Assembly (NCBI GenBank): GCA_023511455.1
Contig: JAIMBJ010000012.1
Span: 27,443 to 91,442 of the forward strand
Length of the DNA: 64,000 bases
Direction of reading: 5' to 3'
From: Bacillota bacterium
Lineage (GTDB): Bacteria > Armatimonadota > HRBIN16
Shown: piece after piece, positions 15,418-24,731 of the stretch
Layout: the number at the start of each line of letters is the position of its first letter
Position numbering within the stretch: the first letter of the stretch is position 1
The notes under the pieces: model-generated
Told to the model about the DNA's origin: nothing
What the model saw: the letters and a program-made list of their open reading frames with translations, nothing else
Database searches by the model: none
Program-made: the position numbers and the translations under genes

Positions 15418-16977
15418 TTACTCATCCCCCAGCAAGCCGAAGTTTCGCACCAGCACGCCGAAGTCCAACAGAGTGACCTCATCGTCTCCGTCTAGGTCGG
15501 CGTTGGGGTTCCAGTTGCTATCGCCCGGCATGGAACCAAACGCCGCCACCAGCGCGCCGAAGTCGAGCAACGTGACCTCATTATCGCCGTCGATGTCGCC
15601 GTTGATGAGGCTGAAGTTCAGCGTGACCGGCGCGGTCAGGTTCACGTTCGGGATGACCTGGCGCAGCCAGTGCGACGCCTTCGCCGCGACGTCAAACGTG
15701 CCATACAGCGAGGTGACCAGACGATAGGCACCGGTGCTGTCCAAATCCACATTGTAGGTCTCCAGCGGGGTGGTCTCGCCCGGGTTGCGGATTTCTATCG
15801 TCACCGGCACAGTACTGACGTCGCCGCCGAAGTCTCTCAATACCACGCTGCCCCCTACTTCAATCGCTGGCAAGACCTCGAGTACATCGAGGCGGTCAAT
15901 CGTGCCCGCGGGCGAAGCCGGCACATGCCCACTGACCACCAGCAGCAACAGTCTGCCATCGGGGGTGATAAAGTGGGTGGCGTTAATCAGGTTGTGCCGG
16001 AAGGCGCTGACGCTCACACCGTCCAGCGTCTCTCCACTGCCATCCCATTCGCCCAGCGGGTTGCCGTTGGGGTCGGCAAGATACAGCTTGTGGGTGGTGG
16101 GGTCTATCGTCGGCGTACGCAGGTTGTAGGCGATGAAATCGGTGAGCGTGGGGTACACTGCGGACACGGGCACATAATTCACCGTGCATTGCTGGAAGTT
16201 GCCCGCGTCAAACGGGACGATGCGCACGAGGGTGCCATAGCTGTCCACGCCGGTTCGCACTGCCTTGAAGATGCCGTCGTTGACGTCGCCGGAGGCACGG
16301 TGAATGTATACATCACCGTTGGGCGCGAAGGCGATGTCGCGCAGGAAGTCTGGCGCGAAGTTGTTGCTGTTGCCAAGTAGCGTTCCCGCTGTGAACGACA
16401 CACGGCGAATCGTGCGCGTGCCCAGCGACCCTACCGCCAGCGCGCTGCCCGTGCCAGCGTATCCTGGATCTACCGCGATAGCTTCGTAGCGCGTAACGCC
16501 GATTTCAGCCGGCGACAAAATCCCGTCGACTGCCCACAACGCATCGACGTTCCCAAAGGTGTCTAAGCGGACAATTGCCGTCTCGGGGCTGGTACCGTGT
16601 CCAAGACCGAAGCCTGCATACAGCACTCCGTTGTGGTACACCAGCCGCGAATCGCGTGAGACACCCGCCGCCGTCCACGACAGGATGCGACTGACGCCTG
16701 CACCATACGTCAGGTTGCCGCTGGGAAGGTTCAGCACATCATCGATGCGCACGATACCGACAGTTCCATTGCCGCTTGATGCCCGGAACCCAATCACGTA
16801 GGCGTTTACTCCGTCGAAAGCGACGTCGATAGCACCCTCGCCACAACTGCTTGGGGTGCCATCAAAGATACCAGAAATGTTGAAGCTGCGCAGGAGCTTG
16901 AGCTGCACCTGTGCCTGTGCGGACAGCGCAAGGCAGACGATACCTAGCAGCGCCGCGAGAAGCGCCAACCGTCTCAT
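15418..16977 (-). CDS. Secreted repeat protein of unknown function with dockerin-like tail
   Basis: 519 residues, start ATG 16977 after GAAAGGAGG. Signal peptide M-R-R-L-A-L-L-A-A-L-L-G-I-V ending S-A-Q-A-Q. The body (about 25-370) shows recurring strands such as A-I-V-R-L-D-T-F-G-N-V-D and D-I-A-F-A-P-N-G-D-V-Y-I, suggestive of a beta-propeller, but with no named family. The last 148 residues (15421-15864) are the K-A-S-H-W-L-R module followed by two dockerin-like loops (D-I-D-G-D-N and D-L-D-G-D), ending N-F-G-L-L-G-D-E. It is presumed extracellular. It faces the divergent ABC transporter gene. Confidence 0.75.
   Translation of the reverse strand: MRRLALLAALLGIVCLALSAQAQVQLKLLRSFNISGIFDGTPSSCGEGAIDVAFDGVNAYVIGFRASSGNGTVGIVRIDDVLNLPSGNLTYGAGVSRILSWTAAGVSRDSRLVYHNGVLYAGFGLGHGTSPETAIVRLDTFGNVDALWAVDGILSPAEIGVTRYEAIAVDPGYAGTGSALAVGSLGTRTIRRVSFTAGTLLGNSNNFAPDFLRDIAFAPNGDVYIHRASGDVNDGIFKAVRTGVDSYGTLVRIVPFDAGNFQQCTVNYVPVSAVYPTLTDFIAYNLRTPTIDPTTHKLYLADPNGNPLGEWDGSGETLDGVSVSAFRHNLINATHFITPDGRLLLLVVSGHVPASPAGTIDRLDVLEVLPAIEVGGSVVLRDFGGDVSTVPVTIEIRNPGETTPLETYNVDLDSTGAYRLVTSLYGTFDVAAKASHWLRQVIPNVNLTAPVTLNFSLINGDIDGDNEVTLLDFGALVAAFGSMPGDSNWNPNADLDGDDEVTLLDFGVLVRNFGLLGDE
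15421..15864 (-). other. C-terminal SHWLR module plus dockerin-like repeats (519-residue protein copy)
   Basis: Residues 372-519. G-G-S-V-V-L-R-D-F-G-G, then K-A-S-H-W-L-R-Q, F-S-L-I-N-G-D and two D-F-G-x-L-V repeats. It is the closest of the three copies to a consensus. Confidence 0.8.
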
Positions 16978-17021
16978 CGAAAAAAACCTCCTTTCAGCGT
17001 TATATAATGATTAGCATCTTT

Positions 17022-17050
17022 ATTATAGCGCAACCTGCAAAAGATGTCCA
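17022..17050 (-). promoter_or_regulatory. Promoter of the 519-residue secreted protein
   Basis: Minus strand TGGACA (17050-17045), a 17-base spacer, TATAAT (17027-17022), 45 bases before the start at 16977. Confidence 0.75.
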
Positions 17051-17172
17051 GTATTTTGCGGGGGAGGCAACTTTTCTCAAAGAACCGTTCTGACACCGCC
17101 CACTGTTCCCGTGTGCCCACCCGATAGGGTATTATAGCCTGTGTAAAGCTTTTCAGGAGGGTTTGAAACGGC

Positions 17173-18915
17173 ATGTTCTGGCGTCTGCTGAGCCTGATGC
17201 GTCCCTACACCCTGCCCATTGTGATTGGCTTTATCTGTCTGTTGCTGGCGACGCCCGCGCAGATGTTTCCCCCGCTGGTGTGGAAGTATGTGGTAGACGA
17301 GGTTATCATGAACCGCAAGGTAGACCACCTGCTGCCCGCGATGCTAGTGATGCTGGCGGTGCATCTGGTGGGAATGGGGCTGTCGGCGGCACGCACCTAC
17401 TTGCTGGGGGTGGCAGGTCAACGCTTCGTCGCCGACCTGCGCAACCGCCTGCACGACAAGTTGATGCGCCAGTCGGTGCGTTACCACCACGACCGCAAAA
17501 GCGGAGACCTGATGGCGCGTGTGATCGGTGATGTGGACACCCTGCAGGAAGTGGTCATCAACGGGGTAGACAACATCCTGGGCAACGCGCTGAGCCTTGT
17601 GTGGGTAGCAGGCATCATCGTGTGGTTGAACTGGAAGGTGGGTACACTCACGCTGTTGCCGCTGGTGGTGGTGGCGGTGATGGTGTGGTTTTTCAACCTG
17701 CGCGTGAAGGGGCTGTATCGCGCCATCCGCGACCGTCTCGGCGACCTCTCCGCCAAGCTGCAGGAGAACCTGCTGGGGATGCTCATCATCAAAGCCTTCG
17801 CACGAGAGGCGTACGAGCAGGAGCGTTTCCAGCAGGTCAACGCGGATTATACCACGACCAGCCTCAAGGGCGTGAAGGTGCGCTCGGTGTACTTCCCCGG
17901 CGTGATGACAGTGGGCTTTTTGAGTAATATCGCCATGATCGGCGCAGGAGCCTATTTCGTGTTAAGGGGAGAGTTCACCATCGGCGGGCTGGTGGCGTAT
18001 CGGGGCTACTGGTGGCAGCTGTTTGCGCCTGTGTTCTCGCTGGCGCAGGTGAACGAGATGATTCAGCGTGCGATCGCGGCTGCCTCGCGCGTGTTCGAGG
18101 TGCTGGACGCGCCCGAAGAGGTCACCGACGCCCCCGACGCCATCGCTCCCGATACGGTGCAGGGGCACATCCGCTTCGACAGGGTGAGCTTTGCCTACAC
18201 CTCCGAGCGACCTGTCCTGCAGGAGGTCTCGTTCGAGGTTTTGCCGGGGCAGCGCATCGGCATCGTGGGTCCCAGCGGCACCGGAAAGACCACCATCCTC
18301 AACCTGATACTGCGCCTGTACGACCCGCAGGAAGGCGTCATCTATCTGGATGGCATACCCCTGCGCCAGTTGCAACAGCAGGCTTTCCGCCGTCATATCG
18401 CGCTGGTCACACAGGAGCCGTTCCTGTTCAACGACACCGTGCGCCAGAACATTCTGTTCGGTCGGCTGGACGCCACCGATGAGGAAATCGAAACCGCTGC
18501 TCGCCTCGCGAACGCTCACGAGTTCATCATGGACCTGCCGCAGGGATACGACACACTGGTTGGCGAGCGAGGCGTTAAACTGTCTGGCGGGCAGAAACAG
18601 CGCATCTGCATCGCCCGTGCCTTCCTCGCAAACCCTAAAGTGCTGCTGCTGGACGAAGCCACTGCGTCGGTAGAACCCGAGTCAGAGGCAGTGATACAGG
18701 CTGCGCTGGAAAGGCTGATGCAGGAACGCACCACCATTATCGTCACGCACCGCCTCTCGCTGGTGCGCGACTGCGACCGTATTCTGGTGATAGACGAAGG
18801 GCGCGTGATCGAATCGGGCAGGCACGAGCAGCTCATGGAGAAAAACGGCTGGTACGCGCGTATGTACCGCCTGCAGATGGAGGGCGGCGCGCTGGTGGAG
18901 GAGCTGATGGATTGA
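17173..18915 (+). CDS. ABC exporter, fused permease-ATPase (MsbA/MdlB-like)
   Basis: 580 residues. The N-terminal half has six membrane segments (about 15-320) of the type I exporter fold. The C-terminal ATPase has Walker [10 protein letters not shown], signature L-S-G-G-Q-K-Q-R, Walker B V-L-L-L-D-E-A-T and switch H (V-T-H-R-L-S). The D-loop region reads S-V-E-P-E-S-E rather than the usual S-A-L-D, a mild deviation. Half-exporters of this kind work as dimers and move lipids, peptides or drugs outward; the substrate is not evident. CAGGAGGG lies 11 bases before the ATG. A TATTAT box about 40 bases upstream may be its -10. Confidence 0.92.
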   Translation: MFWRLLSLMRPYTLPIVIGFICLLLATPAQMFPPLVWKYVVDEVIMNRKVDHLLPAMLVMLAVHLVGMGLSAARTYLLGVAGQRFVADLRNRLHDKLMRQSVRYHHDRKSGDLMARVIGDVDTLQEVVINGVDNILGNALSLVWVAGIIVWLNWKVGTLTLLPLVVVAVMVWFFNLRVKGLYRAIRDRLGDLSAKLQENLLGMLIIKAFAREAYEQERFQQVNADYTTTSLKGVKVRSVYFPGVMTVGFLSNIAMIGAGAYFVLRGEFTIGGLVAYRGYWWQLFAPVFSLAQVNEMIQRAIAAASRVFEVLDAPEEVTDAPDAIAPDTVQGHIRFDRVSFAYTSERPVLQEVSFEVLPGQRIGIVGPSGTGKTTILNLILRLYDPQEGVIYLDGIPLRQLQQQAFRRHIALVTQEPFLFNDTVRQNILFGRLDATDEEIETAARLANAHEFIMDLPQGYDTLVGERGVKLSGGQKQRICIARAFLANPKVLLLDEATASVEPESEAVIQAALERLMQERTTIIVTHRLSLVRDCDRILVIDEGRVIESGRHEQLMEKNGWYARMYRLQMEGGALVEELMD

Positions 18916-18992
18916 GGGATGACACGCGCAGGAGCTGCCTTTTCCCTGTGCGAATCGTGACTCACCAACACGCATCGAAAGGAGAAACGTTC

Positions 18993-20096
18993 ATGCGCCG
19001 CATGAAAGTGGGCGTGATCGGCTGTGGCAACATCAGCCCCATCTACCTGCAGGCGGGTAGAGTGTTTGAATCTATAGACATCGTGGGATGCGCCGATATC
19101 GACATGGAAAGGGCGCGTGCTCGTGCTGCCGAATTCGGTGTTCCCAAGGTTTTGACGCCCGAGGAATTGCTTGCCGACCCCGAAGTGGAGATTGTGCTGA
19201 ACCTCACCGTGCCGAAAGCACACGCCGAAATCAACCTGAAGGCGATTGACGCAGGCAAGCATATTTACACCGAGAAACCCCTGGCGACCAACCGCGAGGA
19301 CGGGCGCAAAACCGTGCAAGCCGCTCGTGCAAAGGGGGTACGTGTCGGTTCCGCTCCAGATACCTTTCTGGGAGGTGGTATCCAGACCTGTCGCAAACTC
19401 ATCGATGACGGCTGGATCGGCGAACCTGTGGGTGCTACCGCCTTCATGACCTGTCACGGTCACGAGAGCTGGCACCCCTCACCCGAGTTCTACTACGAGG
19501 TGGGCGGGGGACCGATGTTCGACATGGGTCCCTACTATCTCACCGCGCTGGTGAACCTCATCGGTCCCGTACGGCAGGTCAGTGGGATGGCGCGCATCAC
19601 CTTCCCCGAGCGGCTTATCACCAGCCAGCCAAAATACGGTAAGGTCGTGAAAGTGGAGACGCCAACACACATCGCGGGCACGATGGAGTTTGCGAACGGC
19701 ACGATTGGCACGGTGGTGATGAGCTTTGATGTGTGGGCGGCGCAGCTGCCACGCATCGAGATATACGGCACGGAGGGAACCCTCAGCGTGCCCGACCCCA
19801 ATACCTTCGGCGGTCCCGTGCGCCTGTACCGGCCGGGCAACCGCGACTGGATGGAGATACCGCTGACCCACGGCTACACAGAGAACAGTCGTGGGCTGGG
19901 AGTGGCGGACATGGCGGCAGCCATCCAGACGGGCAGACCGCACCGCGCCAGTGGCGACCTTGCCTATCATGTGCTGGATGTGATGCAGGCGTTCTTGGAC
20001 GCTGCGGAGGCTGGCAGAACCATCGCCATCGAAAGCACCTGTGAACGCCCGAAGCCTTTGCCACTGGGATTACGACACGGACAGATCGACGCTTAA
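18993..20096 (+). CDS. Gfo/Idh/MocA-family NAD(P)-dependent oxidoreductase
   Basis: 367 residues from ATG 18993 (AAAGGAG at 18979-18985). The Rossmann motif [10 protein letters not shown] opens the protein. E-K-P-L-A-T-N (about residue 92) holds the conserved Lys-Pro of the family, and residues about 130-320 form the C-terminal alpha/beta domain with [12 protein letters not shown]. These enzymes oxidise or reduce sugars, inositols or their derivatives. The next gene, 15 bases downstream, is ThuA-like, and this pair is common in sugar or disaccharide metabolism loci. The substrate is unknown. Confidence 0.9.
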   Translation: MRRMKVGVIGCGNISPIYLQAGRVFESIDIVGCADIDMERARARAAEFGVPKVLTPEELLADPEVEIVLNLTVPKAHAEINLKAIDAGKHIYTEKPLATNREDGRKTVQAARAKGVRVGSAPDTFLGGGIQTCRKLIDDGWIGEPVGATAFMTCHGHESWHPSPEFYYEVGGGPMFDMGPYYLTALVNLIGPVRQVSGMARITFPERLITSQPKYGKVVKVETPTHIAGTMEFANGTIGTVVMSFDVWAAQLPRIEIYGTEGTLSVPDPNTFGGPVRLYRPGNRDWMEIPLTHGYTENSRGLGVADMAAAIQTGRPHRASGDLAYHVLDVMQAFLDAAEAGRTIAIESTCERPKPLPLGLRHGQIDA

Positions 20097-20111
20097 CAGG
20101 AGGAACAGAGT

Positions 20112-20756
20112 ATGAAACGCGCGTTAATCGTCTGGGGCGGCTGGGAGGGACATGAACCCAAGCAGTGCGCCGAGATTTTCGCGCCCTGGCTGCAATCGCA
20201 GGGCTACGAGGTCATCGTTTCCCATACGCTGGACACCTACACCGACAAAGACCTGATGCAGTCGCTGAACCTGATTGTGCCGATATGGACAATGGGTACC
20301 ATCACCCCCGAGCAGGAAGCGGGGCTTCTGGACGCCGTGCGCAGTGGCGTGGGCATCGCCGGATGGCACGGGGGCATGGGCGACTCATTCCGCAACAACA
20401 CCGAATATCAGTTCATGGTTGGTGGGCAGTGGGTTGCTCACCCGGGCAACATCATCGAATACGAAGTGAACATCATCAAGCCCGACGACCCCATCGTGGC
20501 GGGCTTGAGCGACTTCAAGATGCATTCGGAACAGTACTACATGCATGTGGACCCCTCCAACGAGGTACTCGCGACCACTACCTTCAGCGGCGAATACTGT
20601 GAGTGGATTGCGGGCACGGTGATGCCCGTGGTGTGGAAACGTCGCTACGGGAAGGGGCGCGTGTTCTACAGCTCGCTGGGGCATGTGGCGAAGGACTTCG
20701 AGGTGCCCGAAGCGCTGGAGATTATGAAGCGCGGCATGTTGTGGGCATCCACATAG
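20112..20756 (+). CDS. ThuA-like (trehalose utilisation) domain protein
   Basis: 214 residues, start ATG 20112 after AACAGGAGGAACAG. It is a class I glutamine-amidotransferase-like fold: [11 protein letters not shown] at the start, then [15 protein letters not shown] at about 75-90, the usual ThuA core. ThuA acts with ThuB in converting trehalose to 3-keto derivatives; the preceding Gfo/Idh gene would be the matching oxidoreductase. This is inference from family and synteny. It is the last gene before a strong terminator. Confidence 0.85.
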   Translation: MKRALIVWGGWEGHEPKQCAEIFAPWLQSQGYEVIVSHTLDTYTDKDLMQSLNLIVPIWTMGTITPEQEAGLLDAVRSGVGIAGWHGGMGDSFRNNTEYQFMVGGQWVAHPGNIIEYEVNIIKPDDPIVAGLSDFKMHSEQYYMHVDPSNEVLATTTFSGEYCEWIAGTVMPVVWKRRYGKGRVFYSSLGHVAKDFEVPEALEIMKRGMLWAST

Positions 20757-20781
20757 CCAGCAGCCTGTTGGCACATTGTAC

Positions 20782-20810
20782 GGGGCAGACGCGCGGTCTG
20801 CCCCTGTTTT
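20782..20810 (+). terminator. Rho-independent terminator after the ThuA-like gene
   Basis: Stem GGGGCAGAC (20782-20790), loop GCGCG, GTCTGCCCC (20796-20804), followed by TGTTTT. It separates the sugar genes from the flagellar operon. Confidence 0.85.
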
Positions 20811-20835
20811 CTCCCCCCCATGCAACCTCAACTAT

Positions 20836-20869
20836 CGCTCTAGGATTCACCCTCACATAAGCCGACAAT
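20836..20869 (+). promoter_or_regulatory. Sigma28-like promoter of the flagellar operon (copy 1)
   Basis: CGCTCTAGGATTC (20836-20848), 12 bases, GCCGACAAT (20861-20869). The -10 resembles GCCGATAA of flagellar sigma28 promoters. The 13-base -35 side and the -10 recur with identical spacing at 26199-26232. A small inverted repeat (AAGCCG/CGGCTT, 20859-20880) overlaps the -10. Confidence 0.65.
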
Positions 20870-20916
20870 ATTACCGGCTTCGCGCATGAACACGGCGCGA
20901 GAAAGGAGGTGAGAGA

Positions 20917-22269
20917 GTGACGCAAGCGGTACAGGCAGAGATTTTCACAGGTTCCCCGCAAGTGGGCAGTGTGCCCACGTCAGCGCAGGCAGCTGTGCCT
21001 GTCGCTGAGGGAGAGGTGTCGTGGTTCGCGCAGCTGCTGGCGATGCTGCAGGCTCCTGCTGGGGTGGACATGCCGGTGCCGGCAGAGGTACACCCGGATG
21101 CCCCTCCCGAAAGCGAAAAAGCCCCCAAACCTCTGGAAATGACACAGGTCGCCGTGTTGCTGGCGCCGCCAGTCTTCTGGGGGAACGTGCCCGCGCCGGC
21201 GCAGCCGCCGGATGAGAGTGTGGCGGCTGATTCGGCAGTACACGTTATCCAGCGGGAGACGGCAAACGGCATGCCCATCTCCGTACCACCACCCGCAACC
21301 GGAGAAGCGGCGCCAGCCCGTGAGCGAACGGCTGCGGCTATGCCGTCTCCCACAAACGTGGAAAGTAAGCCCGAACAGCCTTCGGCTTTCGAGGGCATGG
21401 CCTTCCAGCCACCCGCCGACCGAGCTGGGGACACACCGTCTGCGGAGGTCTCGCTACCGGTGGACAAGGCGATGCCACGTGTCAGGGATGCGATCTCGCC
21501 GCCTGCGCTGGAGACATCCCCTGCGCCGCACCCGACATCTCGTGCTGCGGAAACCCGTGCCGGTGACGCCACCAGCGTGCGTCCACCAACCGATGACCTG
21601 CTAAACGTATCGGGTGTCCAGAACCCGGCTGCGCCTGCCACACCGTCGGGTAACGCGGGCGCATCGCAGGGTGACGGCAGGGAGGAACACAGGGAGCCTG
21701 CATTGACAGTGCGTGTGGGTACACGCTCCCGGATCAAGCCAGCCGAGAGACCGTTCTCCATGCACGTGAACGAGATGCACCCACATGGTCATCAGACGGG
21801 GGAGGCGACTGCAGCGGTATCCCGAGTAGCAGAGAATGCTCCACCGCAGCCGGAGGTGTCGCCGGTAGAGGTGGTTCGGCAGGTTGCACGGCAGATAGAA
21901 ACCTTAACGAGCCAGCGTGGTACCAGCAGTGTGACCCTGCAGCTGGAGCCAGAGCATCTGGGCAGGCTACGTGTGACCATCTCACTGAACGATGGCGCTA
22001 TCCATACCCACATCGTGGCGGACAACCACGTGGTAAGACAGATGCTGGAAAGCAACTCCAGCCTGCTGCAGCAGGCGTTGCAGCAACGCGGTCTGCAACT
22101 GGGCGCACTGCAGGTCTCCGTGCAGGGTGACGGACGTCAGTTCCTGTTGCACCAGCCCTATACCCCACCGCCGAGGGGCGGCTGGCTGGAATCAGATGCA
22201 GCGATACGCGCGGCAAACGAAGCAAGTTTCGTGCGCGCAACGCCGGGAGGGATCAACCTGCTGGCGTAG
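20917..22269 (+). CDS. fliK: Flagellar hook-length control protein FliK
   Basis: 450 residues, GTG start at 20917 with GAAAGGAGGTGAGAGA upstream. Residues 1-300 are Pro/Ala/Glu-rich and disordered, the usual molecular-ruler part. The C-terminal domain (about 320-420) is the Flg_hook type, with V-T-L-Q-L-E-P-E-H-L-G-R-L-R-V and L-L-Q-Q-A-L-Q-Q-R-G-L. It switches the export apparatus from hook to filament substrates through FlhB. It is the first gene of the flagellar operon and sits directly before flgD, as in many Firmicute-type clusters. The long disordered part is poorly conserved, so the call rests on the C-terminus and position. Confidence 0.88.
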   Translation: MTQAVQAEIFTGSPQVGSVPTSAQAAVPVAEGEVSWFAQLLAMLQAPAGVDMPVPAEVHPDAPPESEKAPKPLEMTQVAVLLAPPVFWGNVPAPAQPPDESVAADSAVHVIQRETANGMPISVPPPATGEAAPARERTAAAMPSPTNVESKPEQPSAFEGMAFQPPADRAGDTPSAEVSLPVDKAMPRVRDAISPPALETSPAPHPTSRAAETRAGDATSVRPPTDDLLNVSGVQNPAAPATPSGNAGASQGDGREEHREPALTVRVGTRSRIKPAERPFSMHVNEMHPHGHQTGEATAAVSRVAENAPPQPEVSPVEVVRQVARQIETLTSQRGTSSVTLQLEPEHLGRLRVTISLNDGAIHTHIVADNHVVRQMLESNSSLLQQALQQRGLQLGALQVSVQGDGRQFLLHQPYTPPPRGGWLESDAAIRAANEASFVRATPGGINLLA

Positions 22270-22290
22270 CCACGAAGGAGGTGTGCATCG

Positions 22291-22695
22291 ATGACCGTAA
22301 CGCCAGGTGGTGGCGCGGGTAACACGTTCACAGCAGCCGTGAGCGCCACCCCAAAGACAACCAGAGACCAGTTCCTGAAGCTGTTCCTGACGCAGCTGCA
22401 GAACCAGAACCCGTTAGAGCCGATGCAGGATCGGGACTTCCTGATGCAGCTGGCACAGTTCACGCAGGTGGAAAACGCCGAAGAGATGACGCATACCCTG
22501 CAAAAGCTGCAGATGCTGGTCACCTCTACGCAAGCCACAGCCCTGCTGGGTAAGCAGGTTATCGCTCTGCCAGAGGGCGAGGCGACGCCGACGGAGGGCA
22601 AAGTGAGCGCGGTGCGCTTCACCGCCGAGGGCGTGTGGCTGATGGTCAATGGCAAACAGGTCAGCGTGCAGAACGTGCTGCAGGTAAACGGTTAG
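22291..22695 (+). CDS. flgD: Flagellar hook assembly protein FlgD (basal-body rod modification)
   Basis: 134 residues, start ATG 22291 after GAAGGAGGTG. It holds the FlgD N-terminal signature D-Q-F-L-K-L-F-L-T-Q-L-Q-N-Q-N-P-L-E-P at about 28-46, then F-L-M-Q-L-A-Q-F-T-Q-V-E-N. The C-terminal Ig/Tudor-like part of longer FlgD proteins is reduced, which is common in Firmicute-type forms. FlgD is the hook cap that promotes FlgE polymerisation. It lies 21 bases after fliK. Confidence 0.93.
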   Translation: MTVTPGGGAGNTFTAAVSATPKTTRDQFLKLFLTQLQNQNPLEPMQDRDFLMQLAQFTQVENAEEMTHTLQKLQMLVTSTQATALLGKQVIALPEGEATPTEGKVSAVRFTAEGVWLMVNGKQVSVQNVLQVNG

Positions 22696-22711
22696 TTTTG
22701 GGAGGTGCAAC

Positions 22712-23077
22712 ATGCCAGAGGTTCGCCAGATAACGAACGTTCCTTCCCCCTCAGGCGTCAAACCGCCACAACGGACAGCACAGGACGGGGAAGCCTTCCG
22801 CGCCGCGCTTCAACAGGCGCAGGGAGGTGTGCGTTTCTCCGCGCATGCGCAGGCGAGACTGCAATCACGTCACATCGAACTGGATGCGGAGGCTCTGCGC
22901 CGGGTGGAGAACGCGGTGAACAAAGCGGCAGAGAAAGGCTCGCGCGAGTCTCTGCTGCTGATGGACGACATCGCGCTGATTGTGAGCGTGCGTAACCGCA
23001 CGGTCATCACCGCCATCGACAAGGAGAACCTGAAGGAGAACGTTTTCACCAACATCGACAGCGCAGTGGTGCTGTAA
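22712..23077 (+). CDS. Small flagellar operon protein (TIGR02530-type)
   Basis: 121 residues with TTGGGAGGTG before ATG 22712. The core V-R-F-S-A-H-A-Q-A-R-L-Q-S-R and the end D-K-E-N-L-K-E-N-V-F-T-N-I-D-S-A match the conserved small protein found between flgD and flgE in Firmicutes and relatives. Its molecular role is not established; its fixed position suggests hook assembly or its control. The first 45 residues are low-complexity. Confidence 0.85.
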   Translation: MPEVRQITNVPSPSGVKPPQRTAQDGEAFRAALQQAQGGVRFSAHAQARLQSRHIELDAEALRRVENAVNKAAEKGSRESLLLMDDIALIVSVRNRTVITAIDKENLKENVFTNIDSAVVL

Positions 23078-23194
23078 CGGGCACCCGCCGGGGCGGGACC
23101 CCCTCCGCGTGACGGGGACGCCCCCAGGCTCCTGAGCGACCGACGGAGCCAACCGTTACCATGACATCAAAAACGCGAGGAGGAGGTCACAGAT

Positions 23195-24436
23195 ATGTTT
23201 CAGGCGATGTTCTCAAGCATCTCCAGCATCAAGGCACATCAGGTGCGTATGGGTGTGGTTGGCAACAATATCGCCAACATCAATACCACTGGTTTCAAGT
23301 CGGGAAGAGTCACTTTTCAGGAGATGCTGTCTCAAACGCTGCGAGGAGCCAGCCGCCCTACCGAAGGCGGTCTGGGTGGTACCAACCCTATGCAGGTCGG
23401 GCTGGGCACTCAGGTGGGTAGCATCGACACCATCCTGGAGCAGGGAAGCCTGCAGGCTACCAACCGCGTCACCGACCTGGCGATTCAGGGCAACGGCTTC
23501 TTTGTGGTGAGCAACGGCAAGCGAGTCGCCTTCACACGAGACGGTAATTTCGACATCGATGCCAATGGCACGCTGGTGCACAAAGCTACCGGTGAGAAAC
23601 TGGTTGGCTGGATGCCCAACGCCGACGGCAATATCGACATCACGGAGCCGCTGGATGCCAGCTCGGTGATAGTCATTCCCGTAGGGAAGACCATTGCCGG
23701 TCAAGCCTCCACCAGCGCCAGCTTCAAAGGCAACCTCGCACTGGATGGTACCAGCTGGACAACCAGCGTGATGCTCTACGACGCGGTAGGCGCACCGGTA
23801 GACCTCAGACTGAGGTTCTCGCGGAACACCAGCGAACCACCATCTACCCCGTGGACGCTGAGCTACTCGGTAGATGGGGGCAGGACCTGGGTGCCAACGG
23901 CTGATGCCGTAGAGTTCGACCAGTACGGGCGTATTGTCCGAGGCGCGAGCCAGACCATCATCTTTACACCGCCGGACTCCGGTGCACCTGACATGACGGT
24001 ATCCATTGACCTGTCGCGCATCACCCAGCTGGCAACCAGTTCCACTGTGGAGCCTATCGCGCAGAACGGCTATCCGCCGGGCACGCTGGAGCAGCTGACC
24101 GTCTCGCCCGATGGAACCATCAATGGCGTCTTCAGTAACGGCTTGAACCTGCCCGTCGCCCGCGTGGCCATGGCGGTATTCAACAACCCCGGCGGTCTGG
24201 AGCGTGCGGGCAACAACCTGTTCCGCGAGTCGGTGAACTCGGGAGTTGCCAACATCGGCACCGCACAGACGGGTGGACGTGGTTCCATCAGCTCGGGCTA
24301 TCTGGAGATGTCTAATGCGGACATCGGTAACGAGTTCACCAACCTGATAGTGACCCAGCGTGGTTTCCAGGCGAACACGCGCATCGTCAGCACGGTGGAC
24401 GAGATGCTGCAGGACGTGCTGCAGATGAAACGGTAA
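23195..24436 (+). CDS. flgE: Flagellar hook protein FlgE
   Basis: 413 residues, start ATG 23195 after GAGGAGGAGG. The N-terminus M-F-Q-A-M-F-S-S-I-S-S-I and G-N-N-I-A-N-I-N-T-T-G-F-K are the axial-protein coiled-coil and hook/rod signature. Residues about 95-330 form the hook D1/D2 domains. The C-terminal L-I-V-T-Q-R-G-F-Q-A-N-T-R is the matching FlgE/FlgG helix. It polymerises into the hook outside the cell. A 117-base gap, unusually long for this operon, precedes it and shows only GC-rich sequence. Confidence 0.95.
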   Translation: MFQAMFSSISSIKAHQVRMGVVGNNIANINTTGFKSGRVTFQEMLSQTLRGASRPTEGGLGGTNPMQVGLGTQVGSIDTILEQGSLQATNRVTDLAIQGNGFFVVSNGKRVAFTRDGNFDIDANGTLVHKATGEKLVGWMPNADGNIDITEPLDASSVIVIPVGKTIAGQASTSASFKGNLALDGTSWTTSVMLYDAVGAPVDLRLRFSRNTSEPPSTPWTLSYSVDGGRTWVPTADAVEFDQYGRIVRGASQTIIFTPPDSGAPDMTVSIDLSRITQLATSSTVEPIAQNGYPPGTLEQLTVSPDGTINGVFSNGLNLPVARVAMAVFNNPGGLERAGNNLFRESVNSGVANIGTAQTGGRGSISSGYLEMSNADIGNEFTNLIVTQRGFQANTRIVSTVDEMLQDVLQMKR

Positions 24437-24451
24437 GTCCCAACCTACCTC

Positions 24452-24497
24452 TACCCCCTCTCCCACTTTGTGGGAGAGGGGCCGGGGGTGAGGGACA
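24452..24497. repeat. Hairpin repeat, family B partial copy within the flagellar operon
   Basis: CCCCCTCTCCCACTTTGTGGGAGAGGGG then CCGGGGGTGAGGGAC. Read on the minus strand it matches the first half of the 88-89-base units at 52071, 52256 and 60722. It lies between flgE and flbD and could attenuate or stabilise the transcript. Confidence 0.75.
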
Positions 24498-24520
24498 TAC
24501 AAAAAGGACGCTGAAAAGCC

Positions 24521-24715
24521 ATGATTAAAGTGACCAGGTTTGACCATTCGGAGCTTGTGGTCAACGCGGAGTTGATAGAGACCGTGGAGGCAACGCCAGA
24601 CACCGTCATCACGCTGACCAGCGGTAAGAAGCTGGTAGTCAGCGAGGACGTGGACGAAATCATCCGCCGGGTCATGGAGTATCGTCGTCATGCTTATAGG
24701 GCGCAGCAGGAATAG
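24521..24715 (+). CDS. FlbD/SwrD-family flagellar protein
   Basis: 64 residues: M-I-K-V-T-R-F-D-H-S-E-L-V-V-N-A-E-L-I-E, then T-P-D-T-V-I-T-L-T-S-G-K-K, the hallmark of the short FlbD family. In Bacillus the homologue SwrD raises flagellar motor power. It is placed directly before motA, as expected. The start ATG is preceded by GGACGCTGAAAAGCC, a weak ribosome site. It is coupled to motA: if motA used its upstream ATG (24690) the two would overlap. Confidence 0.9.
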   Translation: MIKVTRFDHSELVVNAELIETVEATPDTVITLTSGKKLVVSEDVDEIIRRVMEYRRHAYRAQQE

Positions 24716-24731
24716 TGCCGCCGGTTCCAGG

